Of a stretch of DNA of 50,480 nucleotides, positions 17,018 through 25,151 are shown piece by piece (position 1 is the first letter of the stretch; each line of letters starts with the position of its first letter). The notes beneath the pieces were generated by a model. The model was given only the letters and a program-made list of their open reading frames with translations, did no database searches and was not told the origin of the DNA. The stretch is from contig DIER01000008.1 of NCBI GenBank assembly GCA_002418725.1, positions 2,621-53,100 on the forward strand, written 5' to 3'. The position numbers were made by a program, and so were the translations under genes. This stretch comes from Acholeplasmataceae bacterium UBA5769 (GTDB lineage Bacteria; Bacillota_I; Bacilli_A; Acholeplasmatales; Acholeplasmataceae).

Positions 17018-17036
17018 CTTGATCACCTCTACCCTC

Positions 17037-17065
17037 ATTATACTATGGATGACTCTCACAAACAA
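17037..17065 (-). promoter_or_regulatory. Promoter of the TerB-like gene
   Basis: On the minus strand TTGTTT (17065-17060), 17 bp spacer, perfect TATAAT (17042-17037). The -35 hexamer overlaps the T tail of the preceding terminator, so the upstream RNA and this gene are separate units. Confidence 0.78.
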
Positions 17066-17234
17066 AAAACACCTCGCGGTGTTCACTTTAGAAACTGCAT
17101 TCCCCATAGATAACCATACAAGAAAGCAAATGATTTAAAACAAAGTATAAGTTAATTGTAAGAATGAAAAGCATAATCAATTTCCCAAAACAGATTGAAC
17201 ACTTCAAACCGAAACATTTATCTATGGGGAATAC
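17063..17234 (-). ncRNA. Candidate structured non-coding RNA, about 170 nt, 6S-like layout
   Basis: A promoter (17241-17269) predicts a transcript start near 17234. Within 2-3 nt of that start lies ATTCCCCATAGATAA (minus strand 17232-17218), whose perfect 15 bp complement occurs near the 3' end (17113-17099). A GNRA-loop terminator (17083-17068) follows. The RNA therefore closes on itself in a long terminal stem around a 104 nt interior, which resembles the plan of 6S RNA. I see no convincing coding frame with a ribosome site inside it. The identity is inference: an attenuated leader for the TerB-like gene is the main alternative, though that gene has its own promoter. Confidence 0.6.
17068..17083 (-). 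terminator. Terminator of the candidate ncRNA
   Basis: On the minus strand AACACC-GCGA-GGTGTT (GNRA loop) followed by further T. Confidence 0.85.
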
Positions 17235-17240
17235 ACCTAT

Positions 17241-17269
17241 AGTATACACCTTCTTATCTAAAATAACAA
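17241..17269 (-). promoter_or_regulatory. Promoter of the candidate ncRNA
   Basis: On the minus strand TTGTTA (17269-17264), 17 bp spacer, TATACT (17246-17241). Confidence 0.7.
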
Positions 17270-17290
17270 TCATATACATCAAAAACAAAA

Positions 17291-17316
17291 AAATGAGAGC
17301 CTATTGGTTCTCATTT
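17291..17316 (-). terminator. Terminator of the repeat-protein gene
   Basis: On the minus strand an 11 bp stem (AAATGAGAACC / GGCTCTCATTT, one G-U pair) with a 4 nt loop and a T-rich tail. It overlaps the stop codon of the repeat protein. Confidence 0.85.
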
Positions 17317-17882
17317 GGTTTTTTGTATGGCTTATTATACGTCTTTTGTTGGTCGAATGGTTTTTTATATTCAGAAGAACGATTGGGATCATAAGGTTTC
17401 TTATAGCCTTGAGATTGACCTTCTCTCGGTGTATAAGGTCTTTTTTCTTGTCCCTCTCTTGGTGTGTAGGGCTTTTTAAATTCAGAGCCTTCGCGAGGTG
17501 TATAGGGCTTTTTAAACTCAGAGCCTTCACGAGGTGTATAAGGTCTTTTCTCTTGTCCCTCTCTCGGTGTGTATGGTCTCTTTTCTTGTCCTTCTCTTAG
17601 CGTATAAGGCTTTTTATATTCAGATGATCTTGATGGATAGGGCTTGCGATCTGAATCATCATAGCCGCGTTTTTGAAACGCTTCGCTCTTCGCCATGGAA
17701 ATCATGGGTTCATCATCACGTGTTGAAACCTCTTTTCGCTTTCTGGGTAAATCAGAACGCTTAAAGCCTTTTCTATCTTCAGTTTCTTCCAAAATTTCAT
17801 GGTATGATTTTTTGCTTGTTTCTTTGTAGTTCTTCACAAATATTGTCTTTTCCTTTTTCAGTTTGGTGTATTGGAAAACCAT
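17301..17882 (-). CDS. Highly basic low-complexity protein with Y-x-P-R-E-G tandem repeats
   Basis: In this 193-residue protein the first 80 residues are charged and Lys-rich with no recognised domain. The rest consists of repeats of the type YTPREGQEKRP or YTPREGSEFKKP, 11-14 residues long, followed by degenerate YDPNRSSEYKKP units. It lacks a signal peptide or membrane helix. The regular alternation of aromatic, Arg and Gly residues resembles disordered RNA-binding tails, so an RNA or ribosome-associated role is possible but unproven. It is a single gene with a strong promoter (TTGACA) and its own terminator, so it is likely expressed. Confidence 0.8.
   Translation of the reverse strand: MVFQYTKLKKEKTIFVKNYKETSKKSYHEILEETEDRKGFKRSDLPRKRKEVSTRDDEPMISMAKSEAFQKRGYDDSDRKPYPSRSSEYKKPYTLREGQEKRPYTPREGQEKRPYTPREGSEFKKPYTPREGSEFKKPYTPREGQEKRPYTPREGQSQGYKKPYDPNRSSEYKKPFDQQKTYNKPYKKPNENQ
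17394..17606 (-). repeat. Tandem 33-42 bp coding repeats
   Basis: Six units encoding 11, 11, 12, 12, 11 and 14 residues, each starting Y-T-(P/L)-R-E-G. The DNA of adjacent units is close to identical in places, indicating recent duplication, so copy number may vary between strains. Confidence 0.88.
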
Positions 17883-17915
17883 GTCTTTTATGGACTAGCC
17901 AATCTCTTCGCAACT

Positions 17916-17944
17916 ATCTTATAATGTTTCGCTTTATTTGTCAA
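17916..17944 (-). promoter_or_regulatory. Promoter of the repeat-protein gene
   Basis: On the minus strand consensus TTGACA (17944-17939), 17 bp spacer, TAAGAT (17921-17916). Confidence 0.75.
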
Positions 17945-17973
17945 CAACAACCCAAAAAAGCATGTTTTATAAA

Positions 17974-17986
17974 CACTTTTTAAGTG
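17974..17986 (-). terminator. Weak terminator candidate after murQ
   Basis: CACTT-AAA-AAGTG on the minus strand followed by TTTAT. The stem is short and the tail poor; it is the best hairpin found between murQ and the repeat-protein gene. Confidence 0.35.
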
Positions 17987-18032
17987 ATAAACCACAGGAA
18001 TCCAAAGTTTTTACTTATTTTTTAGTGATGTT

Positions 18033-18944
18033 TTAAAAAATTTGTTTACAACTCTTAAGAGACTCCCTGATGTTACCGTTATGTTCTTCAAGCATCTCTT
18101 TGATTTTGCTCTTGTCTTCTATGTTTGACATGATGCCAAAAATAGCGTACTTAACTGAGTTGTATTTTGCTAAATAGGCTTCCGCGACTTCTTCCGTGCA
18201 CCCCGTAACTTCCATCACGATATTTGTGGCACGAGAGACGAGTTTGTTATTAGACATTTGAACATCAATCATTAAGTTTTCATAGACTTTACCGATTTTA
18301 ACCATCGATGCTGTGGTGATCATGTTTAAAATGAGTTTTTGTGCGGTTCCTGATTTCATGCGTGTAGAACCTGTGAGAGGTTCCGCACCTGTGATGGCTT
18401 CGATGGGATGATCTGCAACGCGTGCTAATTCTGAATTTTCAGCTGTTGTAATACATCCTGTCTTAGCACCAACCGATTTCGCATATTCAATGCCACCGAT
18501 CACATAAGGTGTTCTACCGGATGCTGCGATACCAATCACGATATCTTTTGCCGTCAAATGAATCTTTTTTAAATCTTTTCTGGCGTGTTCTTTAGAATCT
18601 TCAACGCCTTCAATCGGTGTCCGAAGTGCTTTATCGCCACCTGCAATCAACCCGATGACCATATCGTTTGGCACACCAAAAGTTGGCGGACATTCAGAGG
18701 CATCAAGGACACCCAAGCGACCACTGGTTCCAGCACCTATGTAGATGAGTCTTCCACTGTTTCTAAAGGCATCAGTGACCAAGTCAACCACCACAGTAAT
18801 TTGGTCAATCGCTTTTTCAACAGCATAAGCAACCGTCTTGTCCTCATGATTAATCATCTGCAGGATACTCTTTGTTGATGCAATATCAATGTTTTTTGTA
18901 TTCTGATTTCGTTTTTCGGTACTAATCTTACTGATATCTACCAT
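18033..18944 (-). CDS. murQ: N-acetylmuramic acid 6-phosphate etherase MurQ
   Basis: The 303-residue protein, against about 298 in E. coli, is a cytoplasmic SIS-domain lyase. It converts MurNAc-6-phosphate into GlcNAc-6-phosphate and D-lactate. The sequence shows GAGTSGRLGVLDASECPPTFG (split here: GAGTSGRLG near residue 71, DASECPPTFG near 81), the active-site region containing the catalytic Glu, then LTGSTRMKSGTAQK near 195 and a C-terminal UBA-like segment (VTGCTEEVAEAYL). The ATG at 18944 follows GAGGTGA and overlaps the kinase gene by 7 bp. It is the last gene of the long import operon and is the key evidence that the pathway handles muramic acid. Confidence 0.97.
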   Translation of the reverse strand: MVDISKISTEKRNQNTKNIDIASTKSILQMINHEDKTVAYAVEKAIDQITVVVDLVTDAFRNSGRLIYIGAGTSGRLGVLDASECPPTFGVPNDMVIGLIAGGDKALRTPIEGVEDSKEHARKDLKKIHLTAKDIVIGIAASGRTPYVIGGIEYAKSVGAKTGCITTAENSELARVADHPIEAITGAEPLTGSTRMKSGTAQKLILNMITTASMVKIGKVYENLMIDVQMSNNKLVSRATNIVMEVTGCTEEVAEAYLAKYNSVKYAIFGIMSNIEDKSKIKEMLEEHNGNIRESLKSCKQIF

Positions 18945-19861
18945 GTTGTCACCTCGGAAGAAAGTTTTTTGATTCCCAATCGATAGGCACCTAAGACGGC
19001 TTCATTGGGGTGGTCTTCCATTTCACAATTTTGGATATATGTCCTAACCATTTCTTGAAATTTTTCTTTAACATAAGGTGCGTTGAGTACAAAGCCACCG
19101 CGAAGCGCGATACGGACTGGCGCATCTTTTTTAAATCTACTTGCTGCAACAATCACTTGTTCTGCAAGCCACTTACCCTCATTGGATAAAAGTTGATACG
19201 CTTCCTGATCTGAAGCTAGCGACAACTTAGATATTAATATGGCAAGTTTCGCAAGTTCAGTCTTTCTTGCTTGGTACACATAACTCACCAAGTCTTCTCT
19301 CGTTTTCACTTTCATCTCATCAATGAGTGCTTGCTCAAGTGTAGAGAATGTCTTACCTGCATCAAATTTTTTCGTGATGGCTTTGATCGCTTCCATCACC
19401 AAATGATAGGCAGAACCTTCATCACCTAAAAGATAACCATAACCACCAATTAAGGTTGTTTGCCCATCCTCAAGCATCATTACTGCACTCCCCGTTCCAC
19501 CAATGGCCATGATGACATGTTCATGAGGTAAGTGATCAATCGAATGAATGGCAATGTGTGCGTCTGTAACGAGTTCAGCCTTCAATTGATATGTTTGTTC
19601 AAGCTCAGATAACCACGTCTCTTTCAACAGAATTTTAGATGCTCCAGAGATACCCATGACAAGTATCACGTGATCATCTTTTTCTCTAGAGACGAGCAGT
19701 GCTTCAACGGTCTTAACAATGTTTTCTTTTGCAATTTTCTCATCCATTGAGAAATTGGAAAATCCAAATTCCGCACGCATGAGTTCTTTGCCTTGTTCAG
19801 TGTAGAGGACACCTAACGTTTTGGTACCTCCACCATCAATGCCCATAATCAAATTACGCAT
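18938..19861 (-). CDS. murK: BadF/BadG-family amino sugar kinase, probable MurNAc/GlcNAc kinase MurK
   Basis: The 307-residue ASKHA-fold kinase has phosphate loop 1 GIDGGGTKT (residues 7-15), GGTGSAVM near 121 and LLGDEGSAYHL near 144. The family includes MurK of Clostridium acetobutylicum, which phosphorylates both free MurNAc and GlcNAc at O-6. Its place between nagZ and murQ, overlapping both (8 and 7 bp), fits: NamZ and NagZ release free sugars, the kinase makes MurNAc-6P and GlcNAc-6P, and MurQ acts next. The specificity is inferred from context. The start codon has only a distant GGGAGG, consistent with coupling to nagZ. Confidence 0.88.
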   Translation of the reverse strand: MRNLIMGIDGGGTKTLGVLYTEQGKELMRAEFGFSNFSMDEKIAKENIVKTVEALLVSREKDDHVILVMGISGASKILLKETWLSELEQTYQLKAELVTDAHIAIHSIDHLPHEHVIMAIGGTGSAVMMLEDGQTTLIGGYGYLLGDEGSAYHLVMEAIKAITKKFDAGKTFSTLEQALIDEMKVKTREDLVSYVYQARKTELAKLAILISKLSLASDQEAYQLLSNEGKWLAEQVIVAASRFKKDAPVRIALRGGFVLNAPYVKEKFQEMVRTYIQNCEMEDHPNEAVLGAYRLGIKKLSSEVTTW

Positions 19862-21425
19862 AGACTACCGGAATCCTCCCTTCCAACTGGAGTTCACCTT
19901 TCAAATATGCCATTAAGACACGGATGGAATTAGGTGTATATTCATACAGACATACAAAATGTTGAATACGATTTGTGTAAAACAAGTCGTATGGGTTTCG
20001 CATCGCAATCACGTGCACTTCTTTTCCTAATCCATGAAGTGCATCAATCAGTTTAATTTGTGAACCATAGACGTTTGCGTTATATGATGTCATCAAAATT
20101 TGATCCACGCCTTCAGCTTCTTTGAGGGCTATCTTTATGTCTTCATCCGATGGATTAATCGGCATCGCCTTCGTTTTGACTTGGGGAAGTTCCCGCTTGA
20201 TGTGGCTGATGATATCATAAAGACCATCCGTATCATCTGCTTGTGTTGTCGCTTTCGGCAGAACACCTAAAAAGAGTGCATTCGGTTTAAGTTTTAAAGG
20301 TTCACCTTTGACTAGCGTAGCTGCTCTTTTGACTATTTCATAACTGAAAGCCTTTGTTTCTTGATTTTCGATGATAGGTTTAACCGCTTCATAGGGCTGT
20401 TCTAAAGACATTTGTTCTAGGCTCTCCTTAAACTTTAAAACGCGTGAAACACGTTCATTTAATGTTTCCATAGAAAGTTCACGTGACTCAAGTGCTTGTT
20501 TAATGCGCCCAACGGCTTCTTTTTGTAAAGGTTCAGAATGACAGATACAAACCAGGTTAGCACCTGCTTGAATCGCCATCAAGGAAGCCTCAACCGTTCC
20601 ATAATGGTCTTGAACGGCTTTCATCTCCATACCATCGGTAACGATTAAACCCTCAAAATGAAGTTGTTCTCTTAAAAAGCCAGTTAAACATTTTTTAGAT
20701 AGGGTTGTCGGTCTACCATCTTCCGTAAAGGCTGGAAAATCAATGTGAGAACTCATCAATGCTCCGATACCTTCTTTGATGGCTTCTTTAAAAGGAATAA
20801 GTTCAACGGTTTCTAAGCGTTCAACAGCATAGTCAACTTTAGGTAATGCTAAGTGTGAATCTAAATAAGTATCGCCATGACCAGGGAAATGTTTTCCAGT
20901 TGCGATGACGTGATTTTGCATTCCCTTCATAAACTGAATACCATAGGCAGCAACACGCTTTGGGTCATCACTATAAGATCTGACACCTATGACCGGATTC
21001 TTAGGGTTGTTATTGACATCTAAAACCGGTGCTAAATTCATATTGATACCTAGCAGTTTTAATTCACGCCCCATCAAATCACCCATACGATACGTATCTT
21101 CTAATGAGTTAGCAGCTGATAAAGTCATGGCACCTGGAAAAAAGGTTGCACCATGAAAAATACGTGTGACCATGCCACCTTCTTGGTCGATGGAAATGAA
21201 CATAGGAATACCAATCTCAGCATCCGCTAGTTTTTGCAAACTTTGATTAAGCTCATAAAGTTGCTTAGGCGATTGTGCGTTGCGCGCAAAAAGGATGATG
21301 TTACCCACCTTATATTTTTTGATCAGTTCAATCGCGTGGTCTGTGATGGTCGTGCCATCAATACCATACATTAAAAGCTGTCCAATTTTTTCTTCAGTTG
21401 TCAGTTGATTTATGTCATAACGCAT
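19854..21425 (-). CDS. nagZ: Beta-N-acetylglucosaminidase NagZ (GH3), cytoplasmic
   Basis: In this 523-residue protein the TIM barrel holds the NagZ His-Asp dyad motif KHFPGHGDTYLDSH (residues about 181-194), the nucleophile in IVTDGMEM (near 263), and SIDQEGGMVTR near 80. A C-terminal domain follows, as in Bacillus NagZ. There is no signal peptide, unlike secreted B. subtilis NagZ (YbbD), so it should act inside the cell, removing GlcNAc from imported GlcNAc-MurNAc fragments. The ATG at 21425 overlaps namZ by 11 bp; the AGGAG lies 13 bp upstream, so translation is probably coupled. Operon partners namZ, murK and murQ confirm the role. Confidence 0.95.
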   Translation of the reverse strand: MRYDINQLTTEEKIGQLLMYGIDGTTITDHAIELIKKYKVGNIILFARNAQSPKQLYELNQSLQKLADAEIGIPMFISIDQEGGMVTRIFHGATFFPGAMTLSAANSLEDTYRMGDLMGRELKLLGINMNLAPVLDVNNNPKNPVIGVRSYSDDPKRVAAYGIQFMKGMQNHVIATGKHFPGHGDTYLDSHLALPKVDYAVERLETVELIPFKEAIKEGIGALMSSHIDFPAFTEDGRPTTLSKKCLTGFLREQLHFEGLIVTDGMEMKAVQDHYGTVEASLMAIQAGANLVCICHSEPLQKEAVGRIKQALESRELSMETLNERVSRVLKFKESLEQMSLEQPYEAVKPIIENQETKAFSYEIVKRAATLVKGEPLKLKPNALFLGVLPKATTQADDTDGLYDIISHIKRELPQVKTKAMPINPSDEDIKIALKEAEGVDQILMTSYNANVYGSQIKLIDALHGLGKEVHVIAMRNPYDLFYTNRIQHFVCLYEYTPNSIRVLMAYLKGELQLEGRIPVVYA

Positions 21426-22554
21426 AGAGGTGGTACTTCTCCTTTAGTGTGCTAAACGCTATGCGGTCAGCATCCATTTTTTCTTTTATTTTTTCTAGGT
21501 CAATCACATCTTGACTTAAGAAATCATCACCAACAAGGAGGTTTATAAAACGATGTGTACCTTCCCTGAAAGGGGGTAAAAATTCAAATTCCTGATGTAA
21601 ATCTTTAATAATCTTTAATAAGACCATACCTGCGAAGACAAGATTGGGTTCCTGTTTGTCTGTCACGTAAAACTCAACGCCTGCACATAGTTCACCTTGG
21701 TGTTTCGAAAACATCGGTGTAAAACAATGTTTTCTTAGCACAATCCCTTTAAAACCATAGGCTGAAAAAGCTTGGATGACTTCTTCTGATTTTAACCACG
21801 GTGCCCCAATCAATTCGAAGGGTTTGGTCGTTCCTCTTCCTTCAGAAAGATTTGTTCCTTCAAATATACACGTCGAAACGTAAGGGTAAACGGACGCTGG
21901 CGTTGGAATGTTTGGTGATGGCAATACCCAATGACGTCCTGTCATCTGATAATCCATCTCTCTTTTCCAACCCTCCATCGGGATCACTTCTAAATCACAG
22001 GATATGTGATAAACATCATTAAACATCCCTGCGAGTTCACCAATTGTTAAACCGTAACGTTGCGGTAGTTCATAATAGCCAACGAATGAACGAAAATCTA
22101 AATCTAAAAGATTTCCTTCAACACCAACACCACCCAAAGGGTTAGGACGGTCTAATACGACAAACTTCTTCCCATACGCTTGGCATGCGATCATCGCGTA
22201 AGCCATCGTATAGAGATAGGTATAAAATCTCGCCCCTACATCTTGCATATCAAAGACCAAGACATCGATATCATCGAGCATCTCTTTGGTAGGTTTACGT
22301 GTTTTCCCGTACAGGGAATACACCATAACTCCTGTTTTTTCATCTCTATAGGGTTCCAAATGGACGCCTGCTTGCAGGTTTCCACGAATCCCATGTTCTG
22401 GTGAAAAAAGCGCAGTAACCTTCACTTTTTCCATCAAAATATCAATGGTAGAGCGAAAATCATGGTCCACACCGGTGGGATTGGTGATGAGCCCAACGCG
22501 TTTATTCTCAAAGAGATGTCCATAATATTCAAGGCGTTCAAGTCCGACTTTCAT
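21415..22554 (-). CDS. namZ: Exo-beta-N-acetylmuramidase NamZ (DUF1343, GH171), cytoplasmic
   Basis: The 379-residue protein carries DUF1343 hallmarks: VGLITNPTGVD (residues about 20-30), LFSPEHGIRG near 50, VFDMQDVGARFYTY near 100 and LDRPNPLGG near 135. In B. subtilis NamZ (YbbC) removes MurNAc from the non-reducing end of peptide-free peptidoglycan glycans. That enzyme is secreted; here the protein starts directly with MKVGLERL and has no signal peptide, so it should be intracellular. The start follows AGGAG at good spacing and overlaps the DUF624 gene by 17 bp. Together with NagZ it can dismantle imported glycan oligomers from either residue. Confidence 0.93.
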   Translation of the reverse strand: MKVGLERLEYYGHLFENKRVGLITNPTGVDHDFRSTIDILMEKVKVTALFSPEHGIRGNLQAGVHLEPYRDEKTGVMVYSLYGKTRKPTKEMLDDIDVLVFDMQDVGARFYTYLYTMAYAMIACQAYGKKFVVLDRPNPLGGVGVEGNLLDLDFRSFVGYYELPQRYGLTIGELAGMFNDVYHISCDLEVIPMEGWKREMDYQMTGRHWVLPSPNIPTPASVYPYVSTCIFEGTNLSEGRGTTKPFELIGAPWLKSEEVIQAFSAYGFKGIVLRKHCFTPMFSKHQGELCAGVEFYVTDKQEPNLVFAGMVLLKIIKDLHQEFEFLPPFREGTHRFINLLVGDDFLSQDVIDLEKIKEKMDADRIAFSTLKEKYHLYAL

Positions 22555-23191
22555 CTTGTTTTTCTCCTAACGAAATGATATAATCCGATGCTTTCTCATG
22601 CACAATCACCGCGAGCACCATCGGCAATGAAAAGCCCATAAAGACCAAAATCAGTGTCGTTAAAGGTGTTAACAAAAGGGCAAATGGAATCACGTGAATC
22701 ACAAACAATAAAAGTGTTCTTAGGAAAAACTTTCCCGATAAGGCAAACGCTAATTTCATCATCAAGGTTAAAGGTAATTTAGGATAAATGTTAATGATAG
22801 GTAGCGTGTAGAGTGTAATGACCAAAGCTACAAACAAAAATGCAAATGTGATGTAATAACCGATTTGGTAAAACAACTGTTCGTTGTCCTTTAAAACATC
22901 CACATAATACGTGACATTGAAATATCCAATGATTAAAACAACAATTAAGATCAATCCTATTTGAAACTTTCGCATAAAGTCTTCTTTAAAAAACTGAAAA
23001 TAAGACTTAAACAACTTGGTTTCATTCTTATGTTTATACTCATAAAAGAGCTTATACCCCGCTGATAGCGATGGGAATAAGGTGATGAGCGGTAGTGACG
23101 TGAGGACCATCAGGACATTGATCACAATGAGTCTGATGATCCAGTCCGCCACGGTATTGATTTTCTGATAAAACGATTTTTCGTAATTCAT
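22538..23191 (-). CDS. DUF624 (YesL-type) membrane protein
   Basis: The 217-residue membrane protein has about five hydrophobic segments. The first, with the family pattern DWIIRLIVINVLMVLTSLPL followed by PSLSAGYKLFYEYK, identifies DUF624. Members are regularly encoded with carbohydrate ABC importers in Firmicutes (such as YesL in the rhamnogalacturonan cluster), but no biochemical function is established. The start at 23191 follows AGAGGT. It lies between the second permease pair and namZ and is probably an accessory to the import system. Confidence 0.88.
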   Translation of the reverse strand: MNYEKSFYQKINTVADWIIRLIVINVLMVLTSLPLITLFPSLSAGYKLFYEYKHKNETKLFKSYFQFFKEDFMRKFQIGLILIVVLIIGYFNVTYYVDVLKDNEQLFYQIGYYITFAFLFVALVITLYTLPIINIYPKLPLTLMMKLAFALSGKFFLRTLLLFVIHVIPFALLLTPLTTLILVFMGFSLPMVLAVIVHEKASDYIISLGEKQDESRT

Positions 23192-23208
23192 GTAAAACCT
23201 CTACGGGT

Positions 23209-24207
23209 TTATCCAACGATACCCGTTCTTTCAATGGATTCAACAAATCCTTTTTGAACAAATAAATACATTAATAACAGGGGTAACATCATGAGCAGTG
23301 CTGAAACGTTACTGATCAATGCCAAGTAGAGTGGATTTTCCCAAACATCTTGACCGATCAAACTTAAGGCACCTGTATAAAGCAGAGCAGCTTTAAGACC
23401 AGTCACCGCATTAATAAGCTCCATGGTAAGTAATGGGAACTGCTCCGTAGAAACTTCAAAGATTTTTACGAAATACGCATCGTTCCATTGCCATACAAAT
23501 GCAAAGAGACCTACTGTTACCATCGCGCCACGCGCATTAGGTAACATGACGTTCCAAAATGTTCTAAACACTGAAGCACCGTCAATCATTGCGGATTCTT
23601 CTAGCTCTTTGGGTAGTCCTCTAAAAAACTGTCGGAAGATGTAGATAAAAATCCCTGAACGAATACCCATACCCAAACCACTCATCATGTAAATGGATGA
23701 TTCTTTACCGATCAGTCTCAAATCTCTGAAATAAAGATATTGTGAAAGCGATAAGGCTTGTGGCGGGATGACAATCGTTAGAATAACTAAAACAAACAAG
23801 ATATTGCTCCCTTTAAAGCGCAATCTACTAAATGCATACCCCGCTAAAGCGGTTGATGCTAACTGTAAAACCATAACAATGGCTGACAGTTTAAAGGTGT
23901 TTACGAGTGCACGCCAGTAATCTAATACGATCATTGAAATACGAATATTTTGAATCGACCAGTTTTCTGGAATCCAGATAACGGCAGGATTGTTCACATC
24001 TCCAGGTGCACGAAGTGCCATTAAAATTTGTTGAATGGTTGGAAATAAGATGACAAAACACAAACCAATCAAAAAGATATAACGAATTAAACCACCAAAG
24101 AAAGCTTTTAACTTTCTGTTTCTTCTAAAAACGACACGAGGTTCAGTGAATTGATGGATAGCACCTGTCACTGAATCTTTGACAGCTTGATAAATGTTAG
24201 TTTTCAT
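23209..24207 (-). CDS. Carbohydrate ABC permease, MalG-like (second pair)
   Basis: The 332-residue protein has six predicted helices after a cytoplasmic N-terminus. The permease EAA loop reads ELEESAMIDGASVFRTFWNVMLPNARG, with the EAA-like core ESAMIDGAS near residue 225. It forms the inner-membrane channel together with the MalF-like partner just upstream. The ATG at 24207 is chosen, since GGAGG lies 9 bp before it; an in-frame TTG at 24222 precedes the ribosome site. It overlaps the partner gene by 11 bp. Substrate is inferred from the operon: muropeptide-derived sugars. Confidence 0.93.
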   Translation of the reverse strand: MKTNIYQAVKDSVTGAIHQFTEPRVVFRRNRKLKAFFGGLIRYIFLIGLCFVILFPTIQQILMALRAPGDVNNPAVIWIPENWSIQNIRISMIVLDYWRALVNTFKLSAIVMVLQLASTALAGYAFSRLRFKGSNILFVLVILTIVIPPQALSLSQYLYFRDLRLIGKESSIYMMSGLGMGIRSGIFIYIFRQFFRGLPKELEESAMIDGASVFRTFWNVMLPNARGAMVTVGLFAFVWQWNDAYFVKIFEVSTEQFPLLTMELINAVTGLKAALLYTGALSLIGQDVWENPLYLALISNVSALLMMLPLLLMYLFVQKGFVESIERTGIVG

Positions 24208-25147
24208 AATGCGAACCTCCAATCTTTAGACCTTTGGCCAGAACAGCAAGTGATCCTAACATCACTAAAATGGTTCCCACATAAATCCATGCCATGGCAG
24301 AACTTAGTCCCCATGCCTGTTTTTTCAGTTCATCAGAGATAATGCCTGAAACAGGTGAGGTCAAGAAGGTATCCACAAGTGCATAAACCGTGACAGTGAC
24401 AATGTGTGGCGATACGTTTGGTAACGTGATCAACCAAAACATTTCATAACTCGTCGCTCCCTCAATTTTCGCTGCTTCATAAAGGTGTTTGGGCACCGAT
24501 TGAATACTTGCTAAAAAGAGAAGAATCGGCACGCCTGCAAGCGCTAAAATATCGTAGATACGTCCGATTAAGCCAACGATAAACATCACAATCATGGGTG
24601 TCATTCCAGTTTGAATTAAGTAAAACTCGAGATCAAAAATCCGATCAATACCTGATTGTTCTAGGATTCGAGTAATCACATCACCACCACCGAGCGCAGT
24701 AGCAACCGCTGCTGAGTTCAAAATGACTGGGATAAAGAAGATCGCACGAATGGCAGCACGTCCTTTAAACTTCATGTTTAACAACACTGCAATAAACAAA
24801 CTAAAGATTAAAAGTACTGGTAAATTAATCAGTGCATCACCCGTTGTATTCAATAACTCAACCTTGAAGGATGATGATGTCGTTGTGGTATGCTGATTGA
24901 TTGCATAAACATAGTTTTGAAAACCAATAAACGTTTTATTGATCGCACCAGATACCGGTGTTAATTGGTAGAAACTGTAAATAAAGGATTGAATGAGTGG
25001 GAATAAGAAAAGCGTGAAAAACCCAATTAACCAAGGTGCTAAGAAAATAGCAGCCCATATACGTCTTTGGTTTTTATAAGAGATGGTTAACTTCTTCTTT
25101 TCCTGTTGAGGTTCATCACCATGTCTTTTGATGTTCATAAGTTTCAT
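24197..25147 (-). CDS. Carbohydrate ABC permease, MalF-like (second pair)
   Basis: In this 316-residue protein six helices start near residue 30 (AAIFLAPWLIGFFTLFLFP, typical of MalF-type sugar permeases), and the EAA loop contains YEAAKIEGATSYEMFWLITLPN near residue 225 (core EAAKIEGAT). It pairs with the following MalG-like protein. The ATG at 25147 follows GGAGG; an in-frame TTG upstream of the ribosome site is rejected. An extended extracytoplasmic loop between helices 1 and 2 holds a Thr/Ser-rich stretch (INQHTTTTSSSF). The importer ATPase is not encoded here. Confidence 0.93.
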   Translation of the reverse strand: MKLMNIKRHGDEPQQEKKKLTISYKNQRRIWAAIFLAPWLIGFFTLFLFPLIQSFIYSFYQLTPVSGAINKTFIGFQNYVYAINQHTTTTSSSFKVELLNTTGDALINLPVLLIFSLFIAVLLNMKFKGRAAIRAIFFIPVILNSAAVATALGGGDVITRILEQSGIDRIFDLEFYLIQTGMTPMIVMFIVGLIGRIYDILALAGVPILLFLASIQSVPKHLYEAAKIEGATSYEMFWLITLPNVSPHIVTVTVYALVDTFLTSPVSGIISDELKKQAWGLSSAMAWIYVGTILVMLGSLAVLAKGLKIGGSHYEN

Positions 25148-25151
25148 GGGT

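Noticed and set aside
16256..17107. Longer 283-residue version of the TerB-like protein
   Set aside because: The extra 30 codons run through a TATAAT box and a terminator hairpin; AGAGGTG marks the start at 17017.
17099..17232. 15 bp inverted repeats as ends of a small transposable element (MITE)
   Set aside because: No target-site duplication flanks them, and a promoter and terminator fit the repeat ends as an RNA stem better.
17088..17288. 66-codon minus-strand frame between the TerB-like and repeat-protein genes
   Set aside because: Its start lies upstream of the predicted promoter of the candidate RNA, it has no ribosome site, and its hydrophobic composition is what AT-rich non-coding DNA gives.
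17304..17600. Plus-strand frame antisense to the repeat protein
   Set aside because: It is a shadow of the repeats (Phe/Leu/Cys-rich), without a ribosome site.
17394..17606. Short regular repeats resembling a CRISPR array
   Set aside because: Units are contiguous with no spacers, stay in one reading frame, and encode an 11-14 residue protein repeat.
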